Origin: Rhypophila decipiens
Taxonomy: Eukaryota; Ascomycota; Sordariomycetes; Sordariales; Naviculisporaceae
NCBI GenBank assembly: GCA_033297075.1
Contig: MU858076.1
Coordinates: 1,720 to 65,719, forward strand
Length of the DNA: 64,000 nt
Direction: 5' to 3'
The position numbers and the translations under genes are program-made. The notes beneath the pieces were generated by a model, which had not been told where the DNA came from, ran no database searches, and saw only the letters and a program-made list of their open reading frames with translations. This document shows positions 21,454 through 32,195 of this stretch, piece by piece. Every line of letters starts with the position of its first letter. Positions within the stretch are counted from its first letter, which is position 1.

Positions 21454-22235
21454 TCAGAGCCTACAAGACTCAAAAGGGAGTATATAGCGATGACCGCCAT
21501 AGCCAAAGAAGATTATCGTGGCGGGATCTTCATTTTGGCGCCCCGAGTCCATCTTCACTATGGGCTGCGCCTTGGATTCGGCTGACTTGGTAGCAACGAG
21601 CGCCATTGGGCCGGCAGCTTCAATGTGATGTTCCACCTTCGCTTTGGAAATTATCGCCGAGCTTACTTTGGGGTGGACATTTGAATCTGAAGGCTTGGTG
21701 GCAACAAGAGGCAATGGGCCGGCAGCTTTGAAGTGATTGTCTACCTTCGCTGTGGGGATCACGGGCGTGGAGTGGACATCTGGGTCCGTTGGCTTGGTGG
21801 AAACGAGGGCCAGTGGGCCGGCAGATTTAAAATAATTGTCCACCTTTGCCTTTGGGATGACCTTCGGGGTTAGGGCTTTGGTGTCACTGGCGGCTTGTTC
21901 GTTGACATCCTGATTCAGCTGCTGTTCCTTTGTGGCCTGGGGGGTCTCTGAACTGGCGAGCTTAGTCTCGGTGATGGGCCGTGGGAGGAGGTATTCATCG
22001 AAAAGCTCTTTCTTCGATATCCAGATGTTGTCGAATATACGATACTCTTCAATAAAGAGTCCTAAGTCGTAGAGCGTTAAGTCGTCTGTACCTTGAAGGA
22101 TCGGGATCTCTTCCCTGGGGAGCTTCAAGACCTCGGCGATGGTCGATGGGGCGAGATATGGATTCAGGAACTTTTCCCTTTCTTTTCGGAGCTTCGCGAG
22201 TGTGGGAACAAACGCAACACCACAACCCCCACCAC
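21454..22235 (-). CDS. Hypothetical protein with three 32-residue repeats (probable downstream exon)
   Basis: The minus-strand frame is open from an acceptor-like GGTAG near 22236 to the stop at 21454 but has no ATG, so it is probably a downstream exon. The end of the frame carries three imperfect repeats built on (K/T)AKV(D/E)..(F/I)..AGP(L/M).LV.TK, about 32 residues each. They are separated by short Val/Ser/Pro linkers. Upstream, the segment KKELFDEYLLPRPITETKL followed by SSETPQ matches GELLDILVPSSITDTKL and SSENPQ in the neighbouring frame at 22476-22850, so the two are related. A GTGATC donor near 22528 would join them in phase across a 290-base intron; this is unproven. No function is recognised. 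Confidence 0.45.
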
Positions 22236-22348
22236 ATTCTACCTATCACAACGACCTGCGCTACACCACATAGGGACCAACAGTGGGATGTTGGTTGTTT
22301 TCCTTGTTTTGGCTATGCAGCGTGGGTGAGCTACTGCAGTCATGATGA

Positions 22349-22393
22349 CATCGGTGCTGCACTGCTGGTCAACAGCAGTGTGCAGCACCGATG
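22349..22393. repeat. Near-perfect inverted repeat (hairpin)
   Basis: The arms 22349-22367 and 22373-22393 pair over 19 bp with a two-base bulge and a five-base loop. It sits between the two related open frames, possibly inside an intron. It may be a small MITE-like insertion or a structural RNA element; nothing else identifies it. Confidence 0.75.
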
Positions 22394-22475
22394 GCCTACT
22401 ATATGTAGGCCGGTAGGTAGCAGGTCCATAGACACACTAGATAAAAGAATACACATGCACTACTACCGATCAGAT

Positions 22476-22850
22476 TCACCAGAGCCCAAGAGGACTCTGT
22501 TGATAGTGATCACCAGTGCAACCAACAGCGAGATCACGCCATTCTTCAAGTAAGCTTTGTTTGGTGACTTTTGCCTCGACATTTTGGTCCAGGGGCTTTG
22601 GTTCCGTCGTTTGGGGGTTCTCGGAACTGGAGAGCTTGGTGTCAGTGATGGACGATGGGACGAGGATATCCAGAAGCTCTCCTTTCGTTTTCCGGAGGTT
22701 CTTGAATACAGAACAGATTTCAACTATGGATTGTGCCATCCGTGCTGAGTCTGAGAGCGCTTTGCGCTGGTCTGCGAGTCCTTTGCGCTTGTCTGCGAGC
22801 TCTTTCCGCTTGCGCCTGCCGATAAGACGGTCAGAGATCTTTGTGAACAT
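22476..22850 (-). CDS. Hypothetical protein, related to the adjacent repeat protein
   Basis: The ATG at 22850 opens a 124-residue frame. The N-terminus is very basic and repetitive (RKRKELADKRKGLADQRKAL). It is followed by a helical segment and then the block KGELLDILVPSSITDTKLSS, which recurs in diverged form in the frame at 21454-22235. It could be the first exon of one gene spanning both frames, or one of two tandem paralogues. No domain is recognised. Confidence 0.45.
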   Translation of the reverse strand: MFTKISDRLIGRRKRKELADKRKGLADQRKALSDSARMAQSIVEICSVFKNLRKTKGELLDILVPSSITDTKLSSSENPQTTEPKPLDQNVEAKVTKQSLLEEWRDLAVGCTGDHYQQSPLGLW

Positions 22851-23147
22851 AATGTCGATGTGCTAGGCCTGTGATGGGCCAATGGTGGTCTCCTAAAGAC
22901 TGAGTTGCTGGACAGTGCGGTGTCCCGAGAACATGAAGAAGTTAGATTTTAGAGAACTTTTGTAGGAGAGAAGGGAACATAAAGCTTCTGTGGCGTCAGG
23001 CACGAGGCAATATCAAGATTTTTAAATCATCACGCCGAGCTAAACTTCAACACAGCTGCAAGGAGTTTAGAGTTGCATGTGGGCCGTGGAGCCATTGATT
23101 TCTCCTCAAGTTCAGTGCTCCCAAAATGCACCGCCAGACCTCCTACA

Positions 23148-23831
23148 TCAGTACATCCCATCATACTCCCCATTCACAAAATCCACAATCCGCTGATTCA
23201 GCTCATCGTCCTTGGGCATATAATGACCACCCTTGTATTTGATCACGCCTCTCGTTCCAGGGTCAAAGAACTCGAGCAGCGCCTCGCTCTCCGGTTTCCA
23301 CGGGTCATCCTCCGCAATCAGATGGATGCTCGGCGTCTCAACCTTGCCGAGGGCAAGGCTGTCTTCATGCGCTTTGGCCCTTGGATCGGCGGGATCCTTG
23401 ACTCCCTGGAACGGAGCAGTTCCGCACACCGATACCATGACCATGATCGGATTGACCTCTCCCGTCTCCCGCTCCCGCTTCTCGAGGAATCGAAGTAAAT
23501 GCATCGCAGCCTTTGCACCTTGTGAGAACCCCACCACGCCGACGAATGGACCTCGCGGTTCGAGAACCTCTTTGATGAGACGAGGGACGCCAGTAGACCA
23601 GTCTGGCTCCTCAGGTTCGGGTTTGCTGGGTGTGTCGTATAGCCACTGACGAAAAGGTTCGCAGCCTTCGAACATGGGTAGGACGCCAGGCCCAGCCCAT
23701 GATTCATTGAAGCCCTCGGGGAAGACAATTTCGAAGCGTGAGGTGAGGAGTTGGGCCAACTTGCGGGCTTGTAAGCGGAAGATTTCGGCGTTTGTGCCGC
23801 CGCCGTGGAGGAAGAGAAGTTTGGGCCGCAT
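23148..23831 (-). CDS. FSH1-family serine hydrolase
   Basis: Single exon, 227 residues, typical for the FSH1/OVCA2 alpha/beta hydrolase family. Visible motifs are FLHGGGTNAEIFRLQARKL at residues 7-25, the nucleophile elbow GFSQGA with Ser103, an acidic residue in LIAEDDPW (Asp175 or Asp176) and the catalytic His203 in GGHYMP. All triad residues are therefore present. Family members are small cytosolic esterases or thioesterases; some release polyketides in biosynthetic clusters (LovG type). No polyketide synthase is present here, so a housekeeping esterase role is more likely. The natural substrate cannot be told. Confidence 0.92.
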   Translation of the reverse strand: MRPKLLFLHGGGTNAEIFRLQARKLAQLLTSRFEIVFPEGFNESWAGPGVLPMFEGCEPFRQWLYDTPSKPEPEEPDWSTGVPRLIKEVLEPRGPFVGVVGFSQGAKAAMHLLRFLEKRERETGEVNPIMVMVSVCGTAPFQGVKDPADPRAKAHEDSLALGKVETPSIHLIAEDDPWKPESEALLEFFDPGTRGVIKYKGGHYMPKDDELNQRIVDFVNGEYDGMY

Positions 23832-24368
23832 CGGGGGGAACGGCTAAATCTGGCCAGTGGTATTTCCGGATCTGTGAGAGGCCAAAAGCCGCACCGCACG
23901 TGAATCAAGAATTGCGTGGTGCCGAGGGCTTGATTGATTGGAGATTCACGTGTTTCCGCAATGCCGGGCAATTGGATTGTCAAATGATCGGGGTGACGAG
24001 GTCATTTGCGAAAGACGCGGGCACGGCGGGCAATAGGCAAAAGGCAATCTAGGGTTTGATCCGTTCGTCCAACCTTATCGGCACGGTGTCGGACCTCACC
24101 TAAAATGGCAGGAGCCGATCCCGACGGAACGGCATGAAGTGGGTTGCATCGCCAAAAGCTTATCACCAGTTGACAGGTCCAAAACAAGCAACGATCACTG
24201 GATCATTGAAGCTTACACGTGTAAATCGCATCTTGGCGCTGTCATCCGTATCCACTGCAGGCACTCTGGGCGGCGGGGGCAAAGGAAATGGTGGTCGTCA
24301 GGACCCTGCCAAGACGGGAGCCAGAATTACAGTTGGGATGAAAAGGAGTAAAATCCACTATTTGGGCT
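23832..24368. other. Intergenic region
   Basis: This lies between the FSH1 hydrolase start and the 3' end of the nucleotide-sugar transporter, both on the minus strand. It must hold the hydrolase promoter. Open frames here are not supported by motifs. Confidence 0.55.
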
Positions 24369-25742
24369 TCAGTGCTTGGAATCCTTCTCAGACTCCCTCA
24401 ATGGAAGCAAAGCAGGCCTTGGCGATGGACGCGAATTAAAGAGGTAAATGGCAAGCAAAACGATGGCTGCGCCCCCCGTGGACTGTGTTGCAGCAGAGGT
24501 TAATACGTGTACATAATCTCACGCAGTACATACAGTAAGCAAGGGTGGAGAAACTTACATGGAGCATCAGCGGCGTCTTGAAAATGATTGCGCTGGCAGC
24601 ATAGCTTACTACGATGCTAAAACTGGCAGCAAAGTTCTTTGCGACGTTGTCGGCATATGTGATGCAAAGGGCCACGATCAGCCCACCAACGGCTTGAAGC
24701 GCAATGGTGAGCCAGACGATGGGGCCGTACCCCGCAAAGAATCCGTCACGGCAAATGGCCGCACCATCTTGCCAGAGCACCCCGATCAAAAGGGCCGGGA
24801 ACAAGCTGAAGAATGAAAGTTGCACGTTCCGAGTCCACAGCGACACCGACGAGAGGGAGTCCTTGACCAGTTTCTCAAAATAGACGCATGTGAGACCCGA
24901 GGTCAGCGATGCCGCGAGGACGGCCAAGAGACCCTTGAACCTGCTGAACCCGGCCGTTGTCAGTGCGCTCGGGACACCACCACCCTGGAGCAATGACGTG
25001 AGCCGCTCTTTCCAGTCCTCCAGGTCTAACGAACCCGAAACTTGTACCATGGCGACACCCGAAGTGAGTAGGACAAGAGCCAGCCACTGTCGCCATGAAA
25101 TCCTCCTTCCCAGCAAAATGATGCTGAAGAGCACCGTGGTGAGGATCTTGATTTGGTATGTGACCTGGAATGTGATGGCATCCAGGTTGCTGATGGCGAC
25201 GTAGACGAGCGAATTTTGAAGCGTGTACAATGCCGCTGGGACGATGAGCTTCCAGCTATCGGCCGAGAAGACGGACTGGTAGAGTTTGGCGGCAAGTTCG
25301 GGCGCGTTGCTTCTCGGGTGAGCAAGGGAGATGTCGCGTGCTGCCAGAAGCAAGCTCAAAAACAGCTTGATGACCTCGACGAGAAGGACCGCTGTTGATG
25401 CTAGGTATATCGGTTCTGACGATCCAGCAGATGAATTATTGCGCGAGTAATGCATAACCTGAAAGGGTCGGAAAAGAGGTGAGCCTATGTTCGTCACTCC
25501 ATCCGGTCCGGGAACATCGGACAACAACGTACCATTACCAGCACGGAATTCTGTACAACCAACTGTGACGCCAAAGACGGGAAACGTTAGTTTAAGATTG
25601 ATATCGCCAACACCAGACCAGAGCGCTGGGGGAATGATCGAGGTTCGTGACGCACCATGATCAAGCATGTCCGCTGTACGGCGAGCTGCCACGGCCCCGC
25701 TGCCGGCGCCCCCTCCACATGGCTCTTTGCGTTGCTGAGCAT
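24369..25742 (-). CDS. Nucleotide-sugar transporter, UDP-galactose transporter type (SLC35A-like)
   Basis: Four exons: 25742-25656, 25562-25533 (30 bp), 25458-24559 and 24482-24369. They join in frame to 376 residues. The tiny second exon encodes LVVQNSVLVM and is needed to build the family motif QNS.L.(V)MHYSR. Other hallmarks are YTLQNSLVYVAISNLDA, TYQIKILTT, GLTCVYFEKLVK and the final helix GGAAIVLLAIYLFN. Ten membrane helices are expected. The protein is a Golgi or ER antiporter that exchanges UDP-sugar for UMP. UDP-galactose is the most likely substrate by family resemblance, but UDP-GlcNAc transport is possible. It may supply donor sugar to surface glycans. Confidence 0.88.
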
Positions 25743-26656
25743 CTCAGGTATGGCGTGACGTTCGTTCCACGAGGCGCATTGCGATGCTGGAAATGTTAAA
25801 GAAGGATGATAGAGAGTAAATGTATGCAGTAATTCATCGCAATTAAAAAGAAGTCTTTAGCGCCTGTTGATATCCTCGGGTCCGGAGTAGTGGACGAGCA
25901 GTGGCCCCCTGCCCCAATACAATAGTGGAGTGGCGCCGGGATCTTAAGCGGCACAGGCACAGTTTTTTGTTTTGTTCCGAGAGCAGATCATATGACGGGG
26001 CTTTTATAAGGACGTTGGTCTCGACAAAGACTCGCCCATCAGCATGCAGGGAAAGGTACTGCATTCCACGGCGGTCACTGGTGAATTGCATGCCGTTGAG
26101 AGCCTGTCTGGAGCATCAGCAGACAGCCGCGAGAATTGTGCTGCAGCTTCATAATCACTAGGCCCACATGCAAGCTGGTATGCTAACAAATCAACAAGCC
26201 CAAAATTCCATCAACCTCGTCAATTCCTTCTTAAAGAGGTTAAGCTCCATCGTACACGTATTCATTTCTGATGAAACCGAGCCGAGAGGCCCATCGAGTG
26301 GACATTTCGGTGTGAGATTTTAGGGATGGCAATGTTAACCAATTGCGCCAGACCTAAGGAATGTGTGGAATTTGTGAATGACATAACGATGGAGGACGGA
26401 AGGAAGCAAGTACCCAGCACAGTGCGAACCCGCGGGCCTAGAATCTCGATGAGTTACACTGGCGAGAGTGTGGGAACCGCCGGCCCGGAACCAGGACATT
26501 TTGGCAGGATTTTCGGCGGAATTTCTTCTTGAGGACATCAATCAGCAGCTGCACCCGATTTTAAAAATGAAATAATCCTCGAAGCTCGCTCACTCAGCCT
26601 TTTCCCGGCCGCCTCTCGATGCCCGCTTCATCGCATCGTTGATCCCCCCCGACGAA
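25743..26656. other. Divergent promoter region, no gene seen
   Basis: This separates the divergent nucleotide-sugar transporter and PIG-L genes. Open frames of up to 86 codons occur on both strands but overlap one another and carry no motif. I find no RNA gene or repeat. Confidence 0.55.
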
Positions 26657-27873
26657 ATGCTCCAGAAGCACGCCCAGCTCTTACATCGGGTGCCGAGACG
26701 CGCCTGGCGTTGGATCTTTCGAATCGGCATTATCTTCCTCGTCACCCCACTGCTCATTCAGTGGGTGGTCGCCTATCTCGTGGGGAGTGATGCCCGGATT
26801 CTACCACCACAGCTGCTGGCGGCCAAAAACCTACTCATCGTGACGGCGCATCCGGACGATGAGTGCTTATTTTTTGCACCGAGTATTTTGGGCGTGCTGG
26901 ACAGGAATCGAGGCATCAATGGGGGACTCCTTGTCATGTCTACTGGTATGTCTGTCTTTCTTTGTCGCTCAACGTTCGCCCGTGTCCGAGCCGATCGGAC
27001 CCCGAGACCGAGCCCAGGCAACGGCGGACAAAATGATTGCGGCAATTTACTGACGAAACCCCAGGAAATAACTACGGAATTGGTGATACGAGGAAAGCAG
27101 AGCTGATAGGCTCTTGCAAGGCCTTGGGCATCAACGAGGATCGATGTGTCGCGATTGACAACAAGGAGCTGCAAGATAACCCGACGGTCTGGTGGAACAC
27201 GGAGCTCATCGAGTCTCTGGTCCACGATACCGTCAAAAGATGGGAGATTGATGCGGTGAGCTTTGCCTCTTGCCAATTTTCTCTGTGAGCACAACTGACT
27301 GATCCTGGCTCGCCGCGCATACAGATCATCACGTTTGACAGCGGAGGTGTCAGCGGGCACATCAACCATAGGGCGGTCAGCGCTGCAGTCAGGTAAAAAC
27401 GCCCACTGAAGCGCACTTTCCGACTCTTCCTGTACCCCACTATCCCAGCCAACCGTCGACACACTGTGTACCTACCCCACAAGCCGATATGAAGCTGACC
27501 AATTGTGCTTATCTCATGCAGCCATTACGCCGCCTCGAACCCAGGCGCCCCCGTCACATTCACCCTCACGACCACATCTCTCCTCCGAAAGTACACCTTT
27601 CTCGGGGACTTACCATTGACCGTGCTGCCGTTTATGTGGCGCATCATTGCTGCACTATCCTATCCTACCTCAACGGCAGACCCCAAAGATGGCGACCGGG
27701 CGCTGGTCGCCAACACATGGCGTCGTTATCTCATGACACGAGAGGCCTTTGCCCGGCATGCAAGCCAGTATACTTGGGACCGTCACTTGTACATGATCGT
27801 TAGCCGTTACGTGTGGTTCAACGACCTGAGAAGGGTGGAACGAGCCACAGAAGGGGTCAAGATTCAGAATTGA
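26657..27873 (+). CDS. N-acetylglucosaminyl-phosphatidylinositol de-N-acetylase (PIG-L/Gpi12)
   Basis: Four exons, 26657-26945, 27065-27255, 27325-27392 and 27522-27873, give 299 residues with consistent phases. A single N-terminal membrane helix (about 20-42) is followed by the catalytic zinc motif AHPDDE (His65, Asp67 and Asp68). NNYGIG..RK.EL and FDSGGVSGHINH, which carries the remaining metal ligand, come next. The enzyme removes the acetyl group from GlcNAc-PI on the cytosolic face of the ER, the second step of GPI-anchor synthesis. The tail RYVWFNDLR matches fungal Gpi12. The ATG at 26657 lies just before the membrane helix; no earlier in-frame ATG is present. Confidence 0.93.
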
Positions 27874-28578
27874 TTGAATGTTGAAATGATTGGCTTCTGA
27901 GCCAATACTCCCTATTACTGTGTGTACCGCTTGGCCCTGTAATCAATGACTGATGACTCGAGGTGATGAGTGATCACGCGCTGGGCACCAAAGATCTTCT
28001 TTGTCAGAAGCAACGAGAACCTGCGTGCGGCTGTCTTTCACAGTGCGCAGAAAAGGGCACCCTGGACCAATCATGTCGGAATCAAATCATCTACGCCATT
28101 CCCTATAGGGACAGCTATCACCCGAAATGCAACCAAATGCCCTAGGGTCTGGGCCTTCACAGACCATGCAAGAGCCGGCAGGGACAGGGCAAGCGATTGG
28201 GACTTGGCTTTTTCCAGGAAGCGGGAATCGTTGGGCACATTTTTAGTCCCTGTCGGCAGCATCCCTGCCACTCACACGACCCTTTGCTTCTCTCTTACAC
28301 AGTGTGAGCGTGAGCGGTACCCCCGTACCTTCCTTTGAGCCCATGACGGTCAGGCATGCTGAAATCAGATTTGCGATCTGCTCGCCCGCTCTTTCCCAGG
28401 CGGGCGTCGTACCAACCCACGCTGGCATTCCGTTCTTTCTCAAACCTAAAGTCTAACCATGTAACGGTCTTGGCGCTCTGACCTTTCCTCTGGATTTCGG
28501 CTTTCCTTCCATCTTCTCTGTCTCAAACTGCAATTCAAGACAAAACCCGTGGTCGTCCGAACCCCATGACATGACAAA
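27874..28578. other. Intergenic region
   Basis: Between the PIG-L gene and the GT32 gene, both on the plus strand. Frames up to 122 codons near 27970-28338 lack motifs and a credible context. It must contain the GT32 promoter; short upstream ATGs precede the GT32 start. Confidence 0.55.
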
Positions 28579-29775
28579 ATGGGGATAATACCCAGTCCTG
28601 CGCGTGCTCACCGTGCACACCCTATCCTCTTCCCAACGTTCCTCCTCCTCGGCGCTGTCTTTTTATGGTGCTCTCGCTCAGTCCTCTACGATGCCTACAA
28701 ACTCGCGGCCCTCCCGCTCGTGTGGTCTCACCAGTCCAGCGAGTACTTGATATCAGCCGAGCACGACGGGTTCGACATCACATTCGCCAACTACAGCAAA
28801 ACCCAAGTCAGCGCGGCGCCCTTCGAGGACCGAGTCCCTCCCATCCTCCACCACGTCTCCCTTGGATCCGGCGCCCAGTCACACTCGAAACAATGGATGG
28901 AAGTGCGCCAGACGTGCCTGGATATCCATCCGGGATGGGAGGCCATGCTGTGGACCGACGACAAGGCGAATGTGTTTGTCGCCAAGTACTTCCCTGAGCT
29001 CGAGTCGATGTGGCAGTCGTACCGATACCCGATCCAGAAGATCGATTCGCTTCGGTACATGATCTTATATTTTTACGGAGGTCAGTTTGGTCCCCGGTTT
29101 CGCATGGGAATCCTTTGCGCAATGGAGTTTAGCCACCGAAGAGAGTCGTGTGTTTTAGGCGCATCCACGTGCTAATTTGAGAAATTCTTGGGCGGATGAT
29201 GCAGGTGCCATATTGGACATGGATCTTCAGTGCAACCGAGCCCTCGGCCCGCTCCGCCGCTTCGAGTTCGTCGCACCCGCTGCCAACCCCGTGGGGTTCT
29301 CGGTTGGCTTCATGATGGCCAGCAAGCGGAACGAGTTCGTCGGCGAGATTGTACGGAATCTCGAGCGATATAACAGGCACTGGCTCTTGTTGCCTTACCC
29401 TACCGTCATGTTTAGCACCGGTTGCCACTATGCATCGTAAGCACCACCGTAACATCTAGTTCGCTGCTGGACGGCTTCACTAATAATACTTTCAGGACGA
29501 TACATAGCCTCCAGCCGAACAGGCACGAACTCAAGGTATTAGCAGGGACGAAGAGCGATCCCAACATGCATCGCCTCAACGGACAGGTCAAGACCCCGAT
29601 ATTCGATCACCTCGGCAGCTCGTCGTGGCACTCGTATGATGCCGCTTTGATTCTCTCCTTGGGCAAATCAGGTGCCCAGTGGAAGATTCCAGTCCTTTTG
29701 GTCGGCGGATCCCTTGTGACCTTTGTAATAATGAGGCGGATAAGAAGGAGAAGGCTCTCGCTACGGGGGAAATGA
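28579..29775 (+). CDS. GT32 mannosyltransferase, MIPC synthase-like (Sur1/Csg1 type)
   Basis: Three exons, 28579-29080, 29205-29436 and 29496-29775, encode 337 residues. An N-terminal signal anchor (about 15-33) leads to VPPILHHVSLG and KIDSLRYMILYFYGG. The metal-binding DxD, here Asp172-Met-Asp174 in AILDMD, follows directly after the first intron. A C-terminal membrane helix (IPVLLVGGSLVTFVIM) and an Arg-rich end finish the protein. This matches the DxD glycosyltransferase family of OCH1 and MIPC synthases. The C-terminal helix favours the MIPC type, which adds mannose to inositol-phosphoceramide in the Golgi. The family usually reads (I/L)D.D in this position, so the site is intact. Confidence 0.85.
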
Positions 29776-30220
29776 CGTTGGATTGCGAAGGTTCATGTCC
29801 TCACGATTCTGGCTTTGTTGGAAATATGTTTGGGTTATATTCCTTTCGCCCCTTGGACTGGCCGGCGTTTGTTTGAGTGTTGGGAGTCGGTGTCGTTGGC
29901 TGCTTTGATTCCCCTAGACCCCCACTGGATCATCTCTTCTCACGCTTCTAGCAACTTAATACTTACTTCAACATCTTAATATGAATATACACTGCGTGTA
30001 GTGGCAACACTATCATCCTCTTACAACAAGACCGTTACGCGAATCATCTCTCCGTGCATTAATAACATGATTTTCGCGCAGCAATGATTTTTGTTGGTCA
30101 TTGTGGTTTTCACCCGAGTTGTTTCCATCTGCGGCAAGGAAAGCACTAGCCACGTCGTCGATATATGACCCCCGAAAACCATACTCTTTTCAACAGCGAG
30201 GGGAATAACAGAGATCAACT

Positions 30221-30324
30221 GGCCCTTTGGCCAAGTGGTTAAGCTGCCCCTCGCTGAACCCCCCTCCACCGCCTCCCCCCTCCCTACCTCCGAAACTCGT
30301 GGGTTCGACTCTCATGTCGAGCCA
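30221..30324 (+). tRNA. tRNA-like element with A and B boxes, probably degenerate
   Basis: TGGCCAAGTGG at 30228-30238 is a full A box and GGTTCGACTC at 30302-30311 a full B box. The T arm GTGGG/CTCAT can pair with two wobbles. The acceptor stem (GGCCCTT against the bases before 30324) does not pair well, and the C-rich segment between the boxes gives no clear anticodon arm. It could be a decayed tRNA, an intron-containing tRNA, or the head of a tRNA-derived SINE. The first T run able to stop Pol III is at 30395. Confidence 0.35.
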
Positions 30325-30325
30325 T

Positions 30326-30408
30326 AAAGAATTCTTTCGTAAAAGCACTTACTTGCTTTTCGGCGGGGCCCTTCGGGGCCCCGAGCTTTTGTTCTTTTTT
30401 TTGAACAA
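30326..30408. repeat. Four consecutive perfect hairpins
   Basis: AAAGAATTCTTT at 30326-30337, AAAAGCA/TGCTTTT at 30341-30360, GGGGCCC/GGGCCCC around a TTC loop at 30365-30382, and TTGTTC/GAACAA around an eight-T loop at 30389-30408. They follow the tRNA-like element within 2 bases. A GC stem of this kind is reminiscent of fungal mitochondrial palindromes, but nothing around it proves a mitochondrial origin. Confidence 0.8.
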
Positions 30409-31611
30409 CCTTCTCTTCATTAGGTAAGTAAATAGAAAGAAATATATTGATAAACAACCAGCTCAAAGCCTCGAAATTTTTGAACAGCCTTGCCTTGGGC
30501 ATCTTCAAGTAGTATCACGGTGAGATTGGATGGATGGAATTTATTTCGCCCGGAGGCACTAAGCCTAAAGGGCCTATGCGCGCTAACTACATTCGGTTCA
30601 TATGCTTCTGCCATAATCTCGTCCAAGCCCTCTACTCTTTCACCTTTAGACCACCCGATGCCTCTTGTCATGTTATTAGCAGATCACCTTGGAGGTTGCC
30701 TTCTCCAAGTGTTCAGCGTCCTATCTTCAGCAGCTAAAGCAGGATCTGCTGGTTGAGGCTGCGTGGGACACCTTGGTCCAGTTCCCTTACTGCGATGGAT
30801 CTATTCTCTGCATGTCCAAATCCAATCTTCCCGTTGACATGGCATACTTGATCGTTGCCCGCACCGCGTTCATATCTGGCGACCATTTCTTGGGGTCCGA
30901 TAGCGCTTTTCCTCCTAGAAAGAACGAGAGACTCCCCCGTCTTGTCGTTCGGTGAGATTGCCTGGTTGGTGACACTGTTTAGCGTCCCATAGCCAAGATC
31001 TGAGTGGAGCAGCTCGACTGGACCATATGCCTTGAGCTGACTTGATCTCACTCAGGTAACCAAGGTGAGTAACACGCAACGAACGGCATCTTACTTGTCA
31101 TTTTTGTCTTTTTACGTGCTCACCGCTTTAAGAATGATCCGAGTCTTGTCTTTATAACAGACCAGATGAGTGAGCCGATGAGGCCTGCGTACTACGAGTC
31201 AGGTGCACCGTCATCTTCATTGTAAGCTGTTACTTAAAGCCCTCTGGTGAGGTTGGCGATGGCATGTGTTAAATTCCTTCGAAACGGGGTTGGGATCATT
31301 GGGCGCTTTCAATGTATAAATAGGGACCTCCCCTCCTCAAACTGTCACCCCTGTGGCCCTGAATCCTCCAAAGTAAATAAATGTATGTAACCGCAGGCAA
31401 CCATTTCCTATAATAAGCAGTACTCTCGGAATAACCATGAGCTCAGCAGACGACACCCTTGTATTTATTCTCGGCCAACGGGAATATGATATAGATGGCT
31501 CCAATGCTCCCCACGATCTGGCTGTCAATCTGTGGATTGAGGGCCCGGATAATCACCGCGTAGAGCTAACAGTTTTGTCAATATCAGTTGTGTCGCTGGC
31601 AATTGGCAAAT

Positions 31612-32195
31612 CTACTGGGAATAAATATGAGTACTCACCCCAAAAGCTCCCGAATACCCTGCGATACTATTGGCAATAGGCTGTCCCACCACGGGCGTTG
31701 TAGCGAAGAGTCCGGCCTTGTCGGTGACGGCTGCCAGGGTTGCAATCAGCTCGATGCCAAGGGTCTGGAAAGACGAGACGATTGCTGTGATATCCGCCGT
31801 CGCAGTGGAAGGGATGGTGGAGCCTTGAATCTGCGTGTTCCAGACCCCTGTGCGAACCTTCAAGGCGGTGAGTTTGTCTTGCATCGCCTACCATTGTTAT
31901 CGAGGTTAGTAATGGAAATTTTAAGATTTGGCCGTTCTGGTATAAACTGGGTGGAAATTGAGAGGGAGCGAACGTGCAGACGAGGCGGTTCACGTACTTT
32001 GTAGTTGCCCGTTCCTGCGGCATAGGCCAGAAAGTCGGTGTTGGTGTTGATACTCTGGGCCGTCTCCTTGATGGACTGGATATCAGCTGTCATGTTGGCG
32101 ATGCTGGCTTTGATGTAGGCCACATCTGCTCCGGCTACGAGAAGGCCTTGGTGGAGGAACAGGAGGGCATATCCGAGGACTGAAGGGAGATACAT
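31612..32195 (-). CDS. HsbA-like secreted hydrophobic-surface-binding protein
   Basis: Exons 32195-31998 and 31887-31612 join in frame (NYK|AMQDKL) to 157 residues. The N-terminus is a signal peptide (hydrophobic to about residue 20, cleavage near GLLVAGA). The mature part is an alanine/threonine/serine-rich helical protein without cysteines, with DVAYIKASIANMTADIQSI and ALAAV-type heptads, as in HsbA proteins. Family members are secreted, bind hydrophobic surfaces and can recruit cutinase-like enzymes to them. A GTGAGT in the last codons (near 31632) could start another intron that would replace the final 7-10 residues. It is the first of three small secreted-protein genes in a row. Confidence 0.75.

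Larger units (their letters stand above)
29776..31611. other. Gene-free region with a Pol III-type element
   Basis: From 29776 to 30220 I see only the GT32 3' region. The tRNA-like element and hairpin cluster at 30221-30408 are annotated separately. Frames at 30674-30955 (plus) and 30734-31051 (minus) overlap one another and show no motif. Near 31400-31610 is the 3' flank of the HsbA-like gene. Confidence 0.5.

Noticed and set aside
21454..22850. CRISPR-like or prion-like array
   Set aside because: The repeats are protein-level and diverged, with no direct-repeat/spacer DNA pattern, and a fungal genome would not be expected to carry CRISPR.
30674..31051. Overlapping plus- and minus-strand frames downstream of the hairpin cluster
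   Set aside because: Both strands are open over the same bases and neither shows motifs or splice-consistent extension.
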